A stretch of 64,000 nucleotides of DNA from Liolophura sinensis (GCF_032854445.1 NW_027017960.1:186001-250000); one strand, 5' to 3'; shown: positions 21,600 through 33,119, numbered from the stretch's first letter. Notes: a model not told the origin generated them from the letters alone. Made by a program: numbers and translations.

Positions 21600-23090
21600 C
21601 ACACCCAGACGACATGAAGTCGAAAAAGCAACATTTCGTTTCATGACGTTCATAGCGAGATGACGTTATCATTTCCACCAGTCTCTCGAAAAATATTTAC
21701 GATATTCTACCCTCACTGTGAAATATGCATATATGTTCTGACCGCAACATAACCGCGGTGACCAATGAGGTTGTAAACTGAAACTGGCTGTGACTTTAAG
21801 TCAGAAGGTTTACAATTTACCTGACCAAGAGCGGAGGTTTCATCAAACATTCCGCTGATATATAAACCTCAAATGGTATCAGGCGCCTCCGTTTTCTCTG
21901 CTGATATACAAACTTGACGTCGTGCCAATGACAAACTTTCCAATACGGTATAGTGTCCCTCTCCTCTCAAAAGCAAGCTAGGCAATGCTCTGTTCTCCCG
22001 TATTTTTGGTATACTATGTTACAATCTACGAAAAGTCAGGATAATTTTGATTGTAGCAAGTGGAATATTCCGAATAATATTAACCCTTAGCATGTTTGGA
22101 ATGTCCGACAAAATCTACCTATTGAAAATAATATATATCAACCTCAGCATAAATTATTACATTTAATTATACCGTGCAATAAGTATTTACACAATGTACT
22201 GAAAACGAAACGAACTAAACACCACGCTGTGACAGCACAACTAGCTCATTTAATTAATTAAACTTTGCTTTCACATGAAACTCACTTTAAACCATCAGGT
22301 ACTATAATGAAAGCAGATGTGTTTTTCACCATATGATTTTGAAACTATATGGGTGGGTTGGGTGGGGCTGGTTTACCACTTTAATTATTAGCTTTGGACT
22401 TTACTTTTCTACGTGGTCGACAAAGATATGTCCATGTGCTTTCTGCATGTTGGATGCTGTAATTGTTACAACATAGTAATACTATCAGCCCTTTACGCCA
22501 AGATGTACGGAGCATTGTAAAAGCGAGACCAGAAATGCAAAAAAAATGTCCAGTTGGTAGTCCGGGCTAAAAAAAAGTGTTTTATGTGGGGTGGGGGCTG
22601 GGGGAGAGGTCGTGTTTTATGATGCGTTTCTTCTTTAACAAAATAATGGCTAGTTTCCACCAGGCGACACAATCAGCCAGGGTAGACTGCATTACACGTG
22701 GAATGCTTGCCCAGTGTACGGAACTGCTAGAACTTTATATTTTATCATTTTTTCTGTTCATTTTACTGAAATAGATTCCACATTCAATTTCTCTAACGTT
22801 TTTATCTTGTGCCAATGTTGCCAATTAAAATTTAGCTTGCATCAAACAAGTGTTCAAAGGGATGTGTTTAAGCCTACAATATAATCTGTCAGAGACTATG
22901 CATATTCGCAATTCGCCATTATACAAGGAACAGGCAATATACTTTTACCGCAGGCGCTTTCGTCGGGTGTACATGTCTTCTCATCATCTACACCTCCGGC
23001 GTCCCTACATGGATCCGGTAACCGTCGTCGGGTTCTGGTTTCACAGTTACATTCTCCCCAAACTTTCCATGGATCAGTAGGTTCTGAATG
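21600..23090. other. Intron sequence, no gene seen
   Basis: Part of the 3.6-kb PLAT intron between 24306 and 20684. Short frames at 22577 and 22850 lack support. Confidence 0.4.
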
Positions 23091-23094
23091 ATAA

Positions 23095-23830
23095 ATGAGT
23101 GAGTGAGTGAGTGCTTGGGGTTAAACGTCGTACTCAACAATTTTTCAGTCATATGACGACGAAGGAATCATTAGGGTGCATGTACGTGTAATGTGCCTCC
23201 TTGTTGCAGGACGGATTTCCACCGCTCTTTTATTTAGTGCTGCTTCACTGAGACGACTTACCAAAGCAAGTAGGCCAACCCACCCGAGCCATTGTACTGA
23301 TACGGGTGAACCAGTCGTTATATATCAGTCTATTATATATCCCGTTCATGCTGAGCGCTAAGCGAGGAAGTTACAACTTACTCTTTTAAGGTCTTAGGTG
23401 TAACTCGACCCATTATTATTTTTTTTTTTTGGATTGGTGTTTTACGGTACGCCGTACTCAAGAATATTTCACTTATACGACGGCGGCCACCGGCGGGACC
23501 GGTAGATCCAGGATCAATCCTTGATCGAGTCACACCTAAGACTTTAAAAGAGGAAGTTGTAACTTCCTCGCTTGGCGTTCAGCATGAGTGGGATAGTGCA
23601 ACGACTGGTTGACCCGTATCAGTATAATGGCTCGGGCGGGGCGGCTTGCTTGCCTTCGGTAAGTCGTCTCAGTGAGGCAGCACTAAATAAAAAAGCGGTG
23701 GAAATCCGTCCTGCAACAAGGAGGCACATTACACGTACATGCACCCTAATGATTCCTTCGTCGTCATATGACTGAAAAATTGTTGAGAACGACGTTAAAC
23801 CCCAAGCACTCACTCACTCACTCACAAACT
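23095..23830. mobile_element. Palindromic pair of 'B' elements with a SINE piece at the centre
   Basis: 23095-23425 starts with (gagt)n 'gcttggggttaaacgtcgta' and runs to 'cttaggtgtaactcgaccca'. 23505-23830 is its reverse complement, ending 'cactcactcactcactca'. A minus-strand SINE fragment occupies about 23415-23500 between them. A single copy lies at 36230-36590. The structure could be a foldback element or two head-to-head insertions. Confidence 0.8.
23415..23500 (-). mobile_element. SINE fragment
   Basis: 'attggtgttttacg' and 'caagaatatttcacttatac' only, between the palindromic B copies. Confidence 0.7.
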
Positions 23831-24024
23831 GCATTCGCTCAATGGCTATTAAAAAGGAACAATTTCAAACATATGGATGTGACGTCAATGAAAACAGACA
23901 GTCGTAGAATCCTTTTAAAAACATTTTGCCCGGTTCGGAATTCTCTGTTGTCCAGGACAGTGTATATTGGTTTTTCTCCTGATATACACTTCGTTGTAGT
24001 TTTTTCTTAGTCTTTAAGAATAAT

Positions 24025-24165
24025 AGGTCCCTCAGCAGGTTGCAGATAGTCGTGGGTTCCTCCTGGGCTCCGCCCGGTTTCCTTTCATGAAAATACTGGC
24101 CGCCGTTGTATAAGTGAAATATTCTTGAGTACGGCGAAAAACAACAGTCAAATAAATAAATAAAT
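24025..24165 (+). mobile_element. SINE, 3' part
   Basis: 'ctggccgccgttgtataagt', 'ttgagtacggcg' and an 'aaataaataaataaa' tail, in a PLAT-gene intron. Confidence 0.8.
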
Positions 24166-24306
24166 TTAAGAACAACATCTTTTGGTTTAGGCACTCGGTT
24201 TCTACAACAGTGCCTAATAATATATCACTCAGACTCACACTGCACTCACAGTGCAGTTTATCAAGATCTTTCGACACACGATCAGGTTGAAGGCCATGTC
24301 ACTTAC

Positions 24307-24412
24307 CGTTACGTTTATATGTCACCAGTTTTTCGCCAATTTTGTGGTCATCTGGGCAGCTAATCCTGCCGAATATTCCAACGTCATTTGTTGTCGAATG
24401 ACGTACCGTTAA
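24307..24412 (-). CDS. PLAT receptor exon 4: end of PLAT domain and juxtamembrane
   Basis: Acceptor ccttttcttcag, donor GTAAGTGAC; 106 nt, phase 0 in and 1 out. Encodes LTVRHSTTNDVGIFGRISC then PDDHKIGEK and VTYKRN. The strand LTV and the F..ISC close match PLAT C-termini. Confidence 0.8.
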
Positions 24413-24444
24413 CTGAAGAAAAGGAAAAGATGAATTATTTATAA

Positions 24445-24540
24445 TGTAAGTGTTTTACGCCGTACTCAAAAACATTTCACCCATACGACGGTAGCTATCG
24501 CAGTATGGTGGAAGAAAACTGGGCATAACCCGGTCTTTTG
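24445..24540 (-). mobile_element. SINE fragment
   Basis: 'gtgttttacgccgtactcaa' and 'catacgacgg', about 30 bp upstream of the exon-4 acceptor. Confidence 0.75.
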
Positions 24541-25264
24541 TGCAATAAAACTGCAAATATTAAAGACGTATGACATGTATTTATAAACACACACGCATTA
24601 AGGTTCAAGTGTCTTGCTGTTTTTATTTGAACCCTGACGTCTTATCCATAAATGTGTTACAAGTATACGACTAGACACGCATTCGTTTTTGCTAAACCAT
24701 AGGGTGGCAAATCATTTCCAGCTTTTTCTCCAGATCATTGGTGTTTTCTAGAAACATGTGACATGTCTGCTAGAGTGGCCAAAATAACAGTTTTTGTTTT
24801 AACATGTATATGTCAATTAGTTCCATCTGTGAACCATTGGCTTTTAGTAGTCAGCTTGGAGTATTCCTATATATACATTACTCAACTGTGACGTAATTAC
24901 AAATAATCGATGACGTCACCTGTTAATCGTACCACGGATCCGAGCTGTTTAGTCTTCCTGGTTGCTGAAATCATCAACTTTACTGATGGTGAAAAAATGC
25001 TTAATGCTCAAAGCCTTGTTTAAAATCATAAAATCTAAACAAAAAGTAAAATGTTACTTCAGGAAGTGACCCAAACATCTGCATGATACAGCGTTTTTTA
25101 TATGACCAGACAGAAGTCAACATTCTTTTTGAATCCGAAGTGCACTCGATCAATCTATGCACATGTTGACAATCAGCCGATCAGTGCCCTGTCACATACA
25201 CGTGTAAGAATCATTCTTGGATACCGTGTTAAACAATCTATAATGAAATAAATAGATTTGAACG

Positions 25265-25480
25265 TTTATTTATTTGATTATTTCATTGGTGTTTTACGCC
25301 GTACTCAAGACCATTTCAATAATTCTGCGGAAGTCAGCATTTTGATGGAATGAAACCCGGTAGAGTGCGAGGAATCCTATGACCATCGGCAGGCTGCTTT
25401 CAGACCTTCTCACATAACGACCAGAGAAGAAGCCAGCTGGCATCAGTTGGACTTACAGCGAGATTGGCGAGAGGCTCCTG
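25265..25480 (-). mobile_element. SINE, near full length, diverged
   Basis: 'attggtgttttacgccgtac' at left, through 'gaccatcggcagg', to 'gagaggctcctggatcatt' at right. Confidence 0.8.
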
Positions 25481-25539
25481 GATCATTGAAAATGAAACGG
25501 CGGCGACATTCGGTTGTACATAGTATAAAAGAAACTTAC

Positions 25540-25648
25540 ACGCCTCAGTGCCCACTTCTGGCCACCAGTGTTCGTCAAATTAAGCCTGACTTTACATACG
25601 GGACCAAGGTCCTCGGCGTCCTTTGATGTCAGATAGTAAATATCCGTC
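25540..25648 (-). CDS. PLAT receptor exon 3: middle of PLAT domain
   Basis: Acceptor cctcccttacag, donor GTAAGTTTC; 109 nt, phase 2 in and 0 out. Encodes TDIYYLTSKDAEDLGPVC, KVRLNLTNTGGQKWALRR. The DLG-x-V and W-x-L positions are PLAT signatures. Confidence 0.8.
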
Positions 25649-25689
25649 CTGTAAGGGAGGGGAAAATTAGGAATTGCTTATTACAGGCT

Positions 25690-26480
25690 TAATTATTTGT
25701 TTGAATGAGATTTTATGACTGGAAGAACCCGATATGCACTAACACTGACACATTTTAGCACTCAACATTGGTGGGAAGCAACTGATCCAGAACGAACTTC
25801 ATTTATTATATAGCTACAAATGTGGTCCAATGAGATCACTTTAATTCTGCCACGTGGCCATCCTGTTGGCGTGATATCAATCAAGATCACGTGCCTTTTT
25901 AAGTGATCCAACGGTACGGAGACAAGGCTCATGTATAGATGGGCGTAGTGATTTCCCCCCAAAATTTGAGAATAATTGTTGATAGAGGAGTATCAGATAT
26001 TTAATAAGTATTTTCAGAATCATCGAGTCTAAATCTGTGTCAGTGGTATAAAAGTCAAGCACCAACCAGTATCTGAAAAAATCAAAAAGATCCAAAATAG
26101 AATAGAACTATCTACTTACATTAAAGCTAATGAATATTAAGTTATTCAACATGGTGTTGCCCAAAAAAGGCAGCACGAAAAGCGAGTTCGAAGAAGTAAT
26201 CTTGTGGCATGGCAAATCTTGACATTTCCGTAGAGCTGAAGACATAGCGGGCCTCCGCTCTTCGTGTGGCATATGAGAAAAAAGATGTTACAGACTGGGA
26301 ATGACAGAACTCTCGTATATTAGCCTATGCTTATGCTTATAAGAAAATGAGTCATCCCGCGTAGAGAACACGGTGAGGAACTCGCGGTAGCTATTGTTGA
26401 ATCCCTCTGTTATTGCAAGATCAAGTGGTAAGTGTGCTCTTAACAACCCACAACACTAAACCCACCCATCCCCGCCCCTG
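25690..26480. other. Intron sequence, no gene seen
   Basis: No exon or repeat I can support. Confidence 0.4.
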
Positions 26481-26486
26481 TTCCAA

Positions 26487-26705
26487 AATATTTTTTTTTT
26501 ATTTTATTGGTGTTTTACGCCGTTCTCTTTTACGACGGCGGCTAGCATTATGGTGGGTGGAAACCGGGCAGGGCCCGGGGGGGGGGAGAATTCACGACCA
26601 TCCGCAGGTTGCTGGCTGACCTTCCCACGTACAGTCGGAGAGGAAGCTCACAGCGACCGCATTGGTGAGAGGCTCCAGGGTCATTACGCTGCACTAGCGC
26701 ACGTT
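26487..26705 (-). mobile_element. SINE, near full length
   Basis: 'attggtgttttacgccgt' at left, 'ggctagcattatggtgggtg', to 'gtcattacgctgcactagcg' at right; a short deletion after 'gccgttctc'. Confidence 0.85.
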
Positions 26706-26924
26706 CCGAATTATAAATATATCTAATCTGTTATGGTTCGAACGTCTGTAAATAGCGCCAGTAGCACCAGTATGGTACTTTCGACCTTGCATGCGGTTGC
26801 TTATATAGGCTACAGCGGACGTAATCCTTTCAGATCAGATGATCCAGCCTCGCTTTCAATGTCGTTGTTGTAAAAAGCATGGCGCCCAAGTGGACACAGA
26901 CCCCCATTACAACTTCCGTTTTTC

Positions 26925-27516
26925 GGTTTACCATTCAGAGTTTTTTTACCCCGAAAAAAAGACACATGTCCAAGATGGGGGTACCCCAACTTGAATTCAT
27001 CCAACTCCAAAGTTTCTGCATGTATCAAGAACTAATTTTGCCTGTGAGGTTCAGAAGTGTCAGGAATTATGTGGTGCAAAAATTATTGATTTTGAAAAAA
27101 GTTGGCTGGTGTGATAGGACACAGACCCCGATTACAACTTCCGTTTTTCGGTACGGCCGATTGTAGCTCTGTGGATTTTAGGGTATAAAGTCTTTTTTTG
27201 CACCCAGGCGTCCATTTTTGGTGCACAGGTGCATGCTTGGTATTAAAATGCTGGAAACTGTCTAAACTTTGAGGAGGTACGAGCTTTATTGATGAAAGTT
27301 TGAAATTCTGGGTGAGAGGACACAAGGTGTGAGGTAGTGATGAGGCTGCGAGTGACGTCCTCTTGGCGTCAAGCTATGTCAAGATTTTTATGGCTTCTTT
27401 CTCACAGGCTGGGCCAGGTATGCACCAAAGCTTATTGGCCACGGAATATTTGGGACTGAGCTACAGCGCTAGACGTTAACATTGTCGCTTATGGAAAATT
27501 AATGGGTGTCCGAGGC
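26925..27516. repeat. Direct repeat flanking the composite element, copy 1
   Basis: From 'ttcagagtttttttacccc' to 'tccgaggcc' this matches 30405-31039 in the same orientation, nearly base for base, with one 40-50-bp indel near 'cctcttggcgt'. A subrepeat 'acttccgtttttcggt' occurs just before and again inside it. Confidence 0.9.
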
Positions 27517-27829
27517 CTGTACTGACGAAGTCATCAAAATGTGAAAAATGTCACTAAGCGCTTAGATTTCGCAGCAGCCTGAAAATTTTTGGTGCGTATG
27601 TCTGTGATGTGTTTTGCATTGATTGAGCCGTTTTATAGCTTCTTGGGGCTATTTATTTTTTGAAAATATCCATTTTGATGAAAAATCCGTAAAATGCTGT
27701 TCAGTGTAGGGTAGCATGTTTATAGTCATCCTGAAATGAACAACATGCAACGTTATAGTATTCATACGCTTGGTCGATATGGCCTTGCCTCCTACAAAGA
27801 CCCCGTCACACATCGATGGAAGAAGAAAC
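27517..27829. other. Element interior, no intact gene
   Basis: Upstream of the endonuclease fragment. The frame of that fragment reads DPVTHRWKKKLIS before a TGA near 27838, so coding may once have extended here. Confidence 0.4.
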
Positions 27830-27838
27830 TCATCAGTT

Positions 27839-28068
27839 GACTTGTTTATATGGCCAGACAGGGGCTGTCTCATTTAGATCCCAAGCTTGATTGTTCACAC
27901 GTGTGCCACAACACACGCTGTGTAAATGTGGACCACATAAGCTTGAAACCGCATTGTATTAACAATAACAGGCAGCGCTGCTGCAACGTAGGGCGCTGTC
28001 TCGGCCATGGGCAGTATGCAAGGTGCATGCTGCATTTAAGACTGAGCAGGTTGGTTTCCCCTCATTAA
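27839..28068 (+). pseudogene. His-Me finger (I-PpoI-like) homing endonuclease fragment
   Basis: The frame LVYMARQG..CSHVCHNTRCVNVDHISL..CINNNRQRCC..GRCLGHG carries the SHxCHNxxC...HISL...N..R..C zinc-binding His-Me motif of I-PpoI-type endonucleases, including the candidate catalytic His (SH) and Asn. An in-frame TGA about 12 bases before 27850 cuts off the N-terminal part; the piece ends at TAA 28066-28068. Such enzymes cut DNA during homing or element mobility. It is converging on the transposase reading on the other strand. It looks truncated, though an upstream frame-shifted half cannot be excluded. Confidence 0.6.
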
Positions 28069-28177
28069 AAATAATAAATAACAGATGTGTTTCAGATTTT
28101 GCTCAATTTCTGTTATCATTTTTTAATTTCTTTCATAAGCGACAACATCAGTGACAAATTATATACAAAACTGGCGG

Positions 28178-29725
28178 TTACAAATATCTAGTGTATGTGT
28201 GGTCTGTTGGGGTGTTGTCCTTGGCGTAGTCAGTTTTCTCTTCTGGATTTGAAAGCCTGTACTCAATGTGCTCTCGGAGTTTTCTGGCTGTATTGCGGAG
28301 TGATCTCCCCTTAACTGTCTGTTGCTTCTTATAAACCTTGTTGTACTGGTTCACCCTTTCAATCTGTTGTACTGTTTTCTCGCTCCTAGGTGAAATACTG
28401 GCGCCAACAGCTTGGAGTTTGGCAGCCGTGGACTTGTCCTGGCCATTGTTAAATCTGTGGATTGTGGACGCCGCCCTTCCCTTTATATTTCTACTGTAGT
28501 TTACATTCTTGGGCAAGGAGACGCTGAGTGATCTGTTGACAGTTTCGCACTTTTGAGTGCTTGTGTTCATCCGGAGACTGGCGACGGCTGTCTCGCTCAA
28601 CCTCATGTGCAGTACTTCGGTCAATAGTTTCCTGTCAATCTCGTTCCCCATATTATACTCGGACTAGGGGGCATGTCGGTTTGTGTTCGCTATGCACTCC
28701 TCGTGTCCTCCAGGGCACTTTACTAGGAAGCCTTTTCCTCTCAGCCAGGACCCAGTCCAACAAAATTTATTCGTCAGTGCTGCGGAGACAATGTATTGCT
28801 TGTCTGTTGATGTCTCCACAGCCAGGGAAATGGCTTGTGAAGCATTCTGGCCCGGTTTCTTGGGACTGGTTATGGTAATGCTGTTGTAGGGAGTGTCTGT
28901 GGCCAGATCTATTGTGCTGTCATCCTCTCCTCTTTGCCTTTTGTATGCCTTTACCTCTTCTACCCTGTTTGCCATATCCTCTCTGTTCAGCTTTGCGATT
29001 GCAGATGCGACATGGTTTGCAGTGCGATGCATGTTCCTACGAGTGGCAGGCGGCACGTCCATCGCTGCAAATAGGAGTCTGGCTCGGGTGTTCCCCATTG
29101 GTGTGTCCTGGAGGCCTACTTGAAGAGCTCGGCTCACTTCCGCAGCTTTTTGGCCAGGTCTGTTGCATTCTACCTCTTTGCAGAATTTGTGAAAGGCAGA
29201 TACATAGTCACAGTCACAGCACTTAAAACTGAACGCCCAGGCTAAACCCCACTTTTTCTCTGCAGCTATCTCTAACCTGGGCAGTGGACAGTGGTCCTTG
29301 GTGTCACTGTGCTCAAGCATAACTTTGTTCCATATACACACCATTTTCTGTATATCTATGAGTCGCATTCCTTCAGCAGCCCATTCCCGCTCATATGTAT
29401 CTCTGTCTGATCCAGCCGTGGAATCTACCTTGTACCGTCTTGGCCGATGTATTCTCTTTGTGTCAGGCTGGTGTGTTCTTACAGCCTGCTGATTGGGCTG
29501 TAAATCTGTGTCCATCAAGGAACACCCAGGCAGAGGATTCAGCATGTCTGTAACTGCTGACAGGTTCTTTGAGCGATCCTGGGCCTTTCCAGCTTGAAAT
29601 CTACACTGTTTCCTCTTTCTGTCTCCCTTCATGGTGTTTTGGGGTAGATTATTTGCCTTGTTAACCGTCAGACTGGCCAATATAGGTGTACTTGGTGGCT
29701 GCCTGATTGGAAATGTTAAATTCAT
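28178..29725 (-). pseudogene. Mutator-like transposase, interrupted and internally deleted
   Basis: ATG at 29725 opens 353 codons to TAG at 28666-28664; the same frame continues at SEYNMGNEIDRK for another 160 codons to a stop at 28178. Recognised blocks: EGMRLIDIQKMV, KKWGLAWAFSFKC, LQVGLQDTPMGNTRARLL, SPKKPGQNASQAI, LRGKGFLVKCPGGHEECIA, then TNTQKCETVNRSLSVSLPKN-like and YSRNIKGRAASTIHRFNNG. These belong to the Mutator-like transposase domain proteins common in invertebrate genomes. GNEIDRKLL runs directly into the late TQKCETVNRSL region, so I infer the central part, expected to hold catalytic acidic residues, is missing. It cuts and moves DNA when intact; this copy should be inactive. Confidence 0.8.
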
Positions 29726-29729
29726 ATTT

Positions 29730-30400
29730 TTCCTCTCTGTTTATATGTTGTAGATGCCAATGTGACACCCTTTGATGTGACTGAGCAGAGTAATAACCTG
29801 CTGTGAGACAACAGCAATGGTGAAGGGAGGTTTTTGTATGGTGAGCTGGTCAGCCAATCAGCAGTCATGGGGGAGGAGGGCAGGGGGGTGGGGTGCCTGG
29901 CTGGGTGGTCTTTCAAAAGGTTTCATCATGTTATTCAGTGGGGAACTGGGATACTAGTCTTTTCTTAAGTCCTGTCCACTGAAAAAGTGCCTGTGAGTAG
30001 GTCTTCATCACCTTGAGGAATTATTCTTGCTTTGATTTAGGTCACAAATGATTGTTCCGAAATTGTAACAATCTGGTTTGATACCCCATACCACACTGTC
30101 AGTCAATTTTTTTCACATAGTTGCTGCAGTAAATGTCTTATATTTTGACATTTATTTGTTAGATAAATTGCCTATATTTGACACTTTTGGCTTGTAACTT
30201 TGAAATTTAAAGCTGCTCTGAGTAGAAAAGTCTTCTTAAAAATGTATATTTCTCTAAATGGTTGCTTTTGAAAAGTCTAAAGTGCTCTGTCAGTGTGATT
30301 TGTTAAACTTTTCTTGCAGATAAACATCTAGTCTTTCCAAAGCAGTTGACCGGATGGAGATATCTTGAACGGTATATACACTGCAAAGCTTCAAAATTTC
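29730..30400. other. Element interior upstream of the transposase
   Basis: Likely 5' flank of the transposase reading. No further coding region recognised. Confidence 0.4.
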
Positions 30401-30404
30401 CCCT

Positions 30405-31039
30405 TCAGAGTTTTTTTACCCCGAAAAAAAGACACATGTCCAAGATGGGGGTACCCCAACTTGAATTCATCCAACTCCAAAGTTTCTGCATGTATCAAGC
30501 CCTAATTTTGCCTGTGAGGTTCAGAAGTGTCAGGAATTATGTGGTGCAAAAATTATTGATTTTGAAAAAAGTTGGCTGGTTTGATAGGGCACAGACCCCC
30601 ATTAAAACTTCCGCTTTTTCGGTAGGGCCGATTGTAGTTTTGTGGATATTAGGGTATAAAGTCTTTTTTGCTCCCAGGCGTCCATTTTTGATGCATAGGT
30701 GCATGCTTGGTATTAAAATGCTGGAAACTGTCTAAACTTTGAGGAGGTACGAGCTTTATTGATGAAAGTTTGAAATTCTGGGTGAGAGGACACAAGGTGT
30801 GAGGTAGTGATGAGGCTGCGAGTGACGTCCTCTTGGCGTTGCTAGGCACGCCTCCCAGCTGCCGTCATGGAAAGGTCCAGATTTTGACGGTCAACCTATG
30901 TCAAGATTTTTATGGCTTCTTTCTCACAGGCTGGGCCAGGTATGCACCAAAGCTTATTGGCCACGGAATATTTGGGACTGAGCTACAGCGCTAGACGTTA
31001 ACATTGTCGCTTATGGAAAATTATTGGGGGTCCGAGGCC
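30405..31039. repeat. Direct repeat flanking the composite element, copy 2
   Basis: Partner of 26925-27516. It carries an extra segment ('gctaggcacgcctcccagct' and following) that copy 1 lacks. Confidence 0.9.
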
Positions 31040-31344
31040 AAGTATATTAGAGATGTAATCTCAACCGAGGAAATAGGTACATTCCTATTTTAGAATGAGT
31101 GTGATATTGGATCCTGGAGAGCCCTACTTTTTCATATTCGATGGTACCAAAGGGAGGTAACTTTATATCCCAAACGCGTTCAGGGACGCTGCTGTGTATA
31201 TACATGTAATTTGCTCTCCCGTTTCTGTAAACACTGACGAGGAAGTTGTGACGGAGGAGCAAAATCCGTTACTTGTTGATTTCAAAATTCCATAAAATTT
31301 TAGAACGAAGACAGAAAGCGACACGAGAATATTCAACTACTAAC

Positions 31345-31480
31345 ACCAACCTGCAGATGGTCGAGGGTTTTCCCGGGGTTCTTCCCGGTTTCCTACCACA
31401 ATCCCAGCCCCTGTTGTATGAGTGAAATATTCCTCAGTAAGGCTTGAGAACTTCCAGTCAAATAAACAAATAATGAATGA
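31345..31480 (+). mobile_element. SINE, diverged 3' part
   Basis: 'aacctgcagatggtcgaggg', 'gagtgaaatattcctcagta' and an 'aaacaaataatg' tail. Confidence 0.7.
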
Positions 31481-31484
31481 ATAA

Positions 31485-31865
31485 AAAAATCACCATGCAT
31501 GAGCAGGACTGAACACGTGCCTCGTAGCTAGCAGTCACGAGCTTAATTCAGTTCAGCAACTGCTTTACACGACTTTGGACTTACAGAACTTTTAAAAAAG
31601 GATTCACAGTGGAAGGAAACTGAACAGAGCTCAGTGGAAACATTTCCAGCGCAATGCGAAATTTCGACATTATCGTATCGTCCCTTTAAGCCGCCTTCAC
31701 TTCACCACACGGTGGGACAAATCAGAGAATTCTAAAATGGGTGGGGATATGCAATAATGTACATTATCCAGAAAACCAGATTTTGATTTACTTTGCACAT
31801 CTCCTAAAAAAAAAGAACTCAGGTAATAAAAATCATCGATCATGAGAAAAATTCATATGAAATAA
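31485..31865. other. Intron sequence, no gene seen
   Basis: Nothing supported. Confidence 0.4.
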
Positions 31866-31869
31866 AGTA

Positions 31870-32115
31870 TATTCACGCTCATTATTTTATTTATATGTGA
31901 ATATTTTACCAATACGACGGCATCCAGCATTATCGTGAGAAAAAGCAGTCAGAGCGCAAGGGAAACCCATGACCATTTGCAAATTGCTGGCAAATATTCT
32001 CCCGTACGGCAGGAGAGAAAGCCAGTATGAGCTGAACTTGAACTGACAACGACCGCATTGATGAGAGGGTCATTGCCCCGCGCTGGCCCGTTAACAACCT
32101 GTTAACGCAGTCTCC
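31870..32115 (-). mobile_element. SINE, near full length, diverged
   Basis: 'aatacgacggcatccagcat' through 'gaccgcattgatgagagg' to 'gttaacgcagtctcc'. Confidence 0.75.
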
Positions 32116-32267
32116 TGTTCAGGCACGTTAAACACCCCAAACTGACCTCTCCACGATGTTGTGAGTTAGGTGCGGGATTTGTTTTTCAAGCAAAATCAAT
32201 ATGTATACATAGCGTTATTTGGGAGGAACTAATGAAAATGGCTTTCGATGACAAAAACGGGTGGGCG

Positions 32268-32270
32268 TGC

Positions 32271-32316
<46 letters not shown>

Positions 32317-32352
32317 GCGTGTGTGTGTCTGTATGGACGTGTGCGTGTGTGT
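32268..32352. repeat. (GT)n-rich microsatellite
   Basis: Alternating GT with a few GC and TCT breaks. Open frames on both strands here are artefacts. Confidence 0.95.
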
Positions 32353-32369
32353 GTATGTATGTTATTATG

Positions 32370-32890
32370 TATTTCAGCCTGATGTAGACGAGGGGTCATT
32401 AGATATGTGTACATCTATGTTTACTGTGTCTTCTTGTGGCAAGGCAAGACCATGCCGCCACTGAAGAATCATGCCGAAGAAACCAGACATGACACCTCAA
32501 AAAGTTACATTATAGTTACGACGAGTTTCCTTGCTCCAACATCTCAGTGCTGATTGCCAAGCGAGTGCCAAACAAGGTACTGCACTACACTGCCAAGTTT
32601 AAGTAAGCAATGCTTGTTGGGCTTCGGTGAGAAGCGGTCGACCATCAAGTGGCGGTTTGCGGAATCTATAAAGGTGCTTATGACCACTGACTTCCACCAA
32701 TGTGTTGTGCGTATATATATGCGTCGCATGTGGGAATGTTCCTCACCAACTTGAAAAAGGGCCCTGGTTTTCCTAGATACTCCGGTTTCAAGCACCCATA
32801 ATACTGGACGTCATAGTAAATGTGAATAATTCTTGAGTATATGATGTTAAAAAAAAAAAAAAAAATGAACAGACAGATAAATAAATAAAT
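32370..32890 (+). repeat. Element B2 joined to a second SINE type
   Basis: 32370-32580 repeats the block order of 8655-8905. 32640-32870 has 'gtttgcggaatctataaagg', 'gtgcttatgaccact', 'ggaatgttcctcaccaactt', then 'cccataatactggacgtcat' and an A-rich tail. The same second type, inverted, is at 52880-53110. Confidence 0.6.
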
Positions 32891-32977
32891 AAATAAATAA
32901 ATATATAAATACATGTTTTTACCTGTCATACTAGTGGTAAAGTAACGCCAAGGCATGTCGAATTTGGCTATACTTAC

Positions 32978-33116
32978 TTGTTTGTATCTAATCTTCCTCC
33001 TTTTCCGGAGATCGTCGTCTCTGACTTTGCACCAGTTTTGTTGAACAATAAAACAAACACACCAGACTCTGTACCAGCCAACCTGGTTCCACATGTCTCA
33101 ACGGTCAGTTGGTAAA
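32978..33116 (-). CDS. PLAT receptor exon 2: start of PLAT domain
   Basis: Acceptor atttcatttcag, donor GTAAGTATAG; 139 nt, phase 1 in and 2 out. Encodes YQLTVETCGTRLAGTESGVF, VLLFNKTGAKSE and GKGGRLDTN. The AGT-V-L pattern is typical of PLAT. A broken copy is at 52671-52787. Confidence 0.8.
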
Positions 33117-33119
33117 CTG

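Noticed and set aside
28561-29492. Plus-strand frames opposite the transposase
   Set aside because: They are shadows of the minus-strand transposase reading.
32229-32464. Open frames with His-Thr or Val-Cys alternation
   Set aside because: They are readings of the GT microsatellite.
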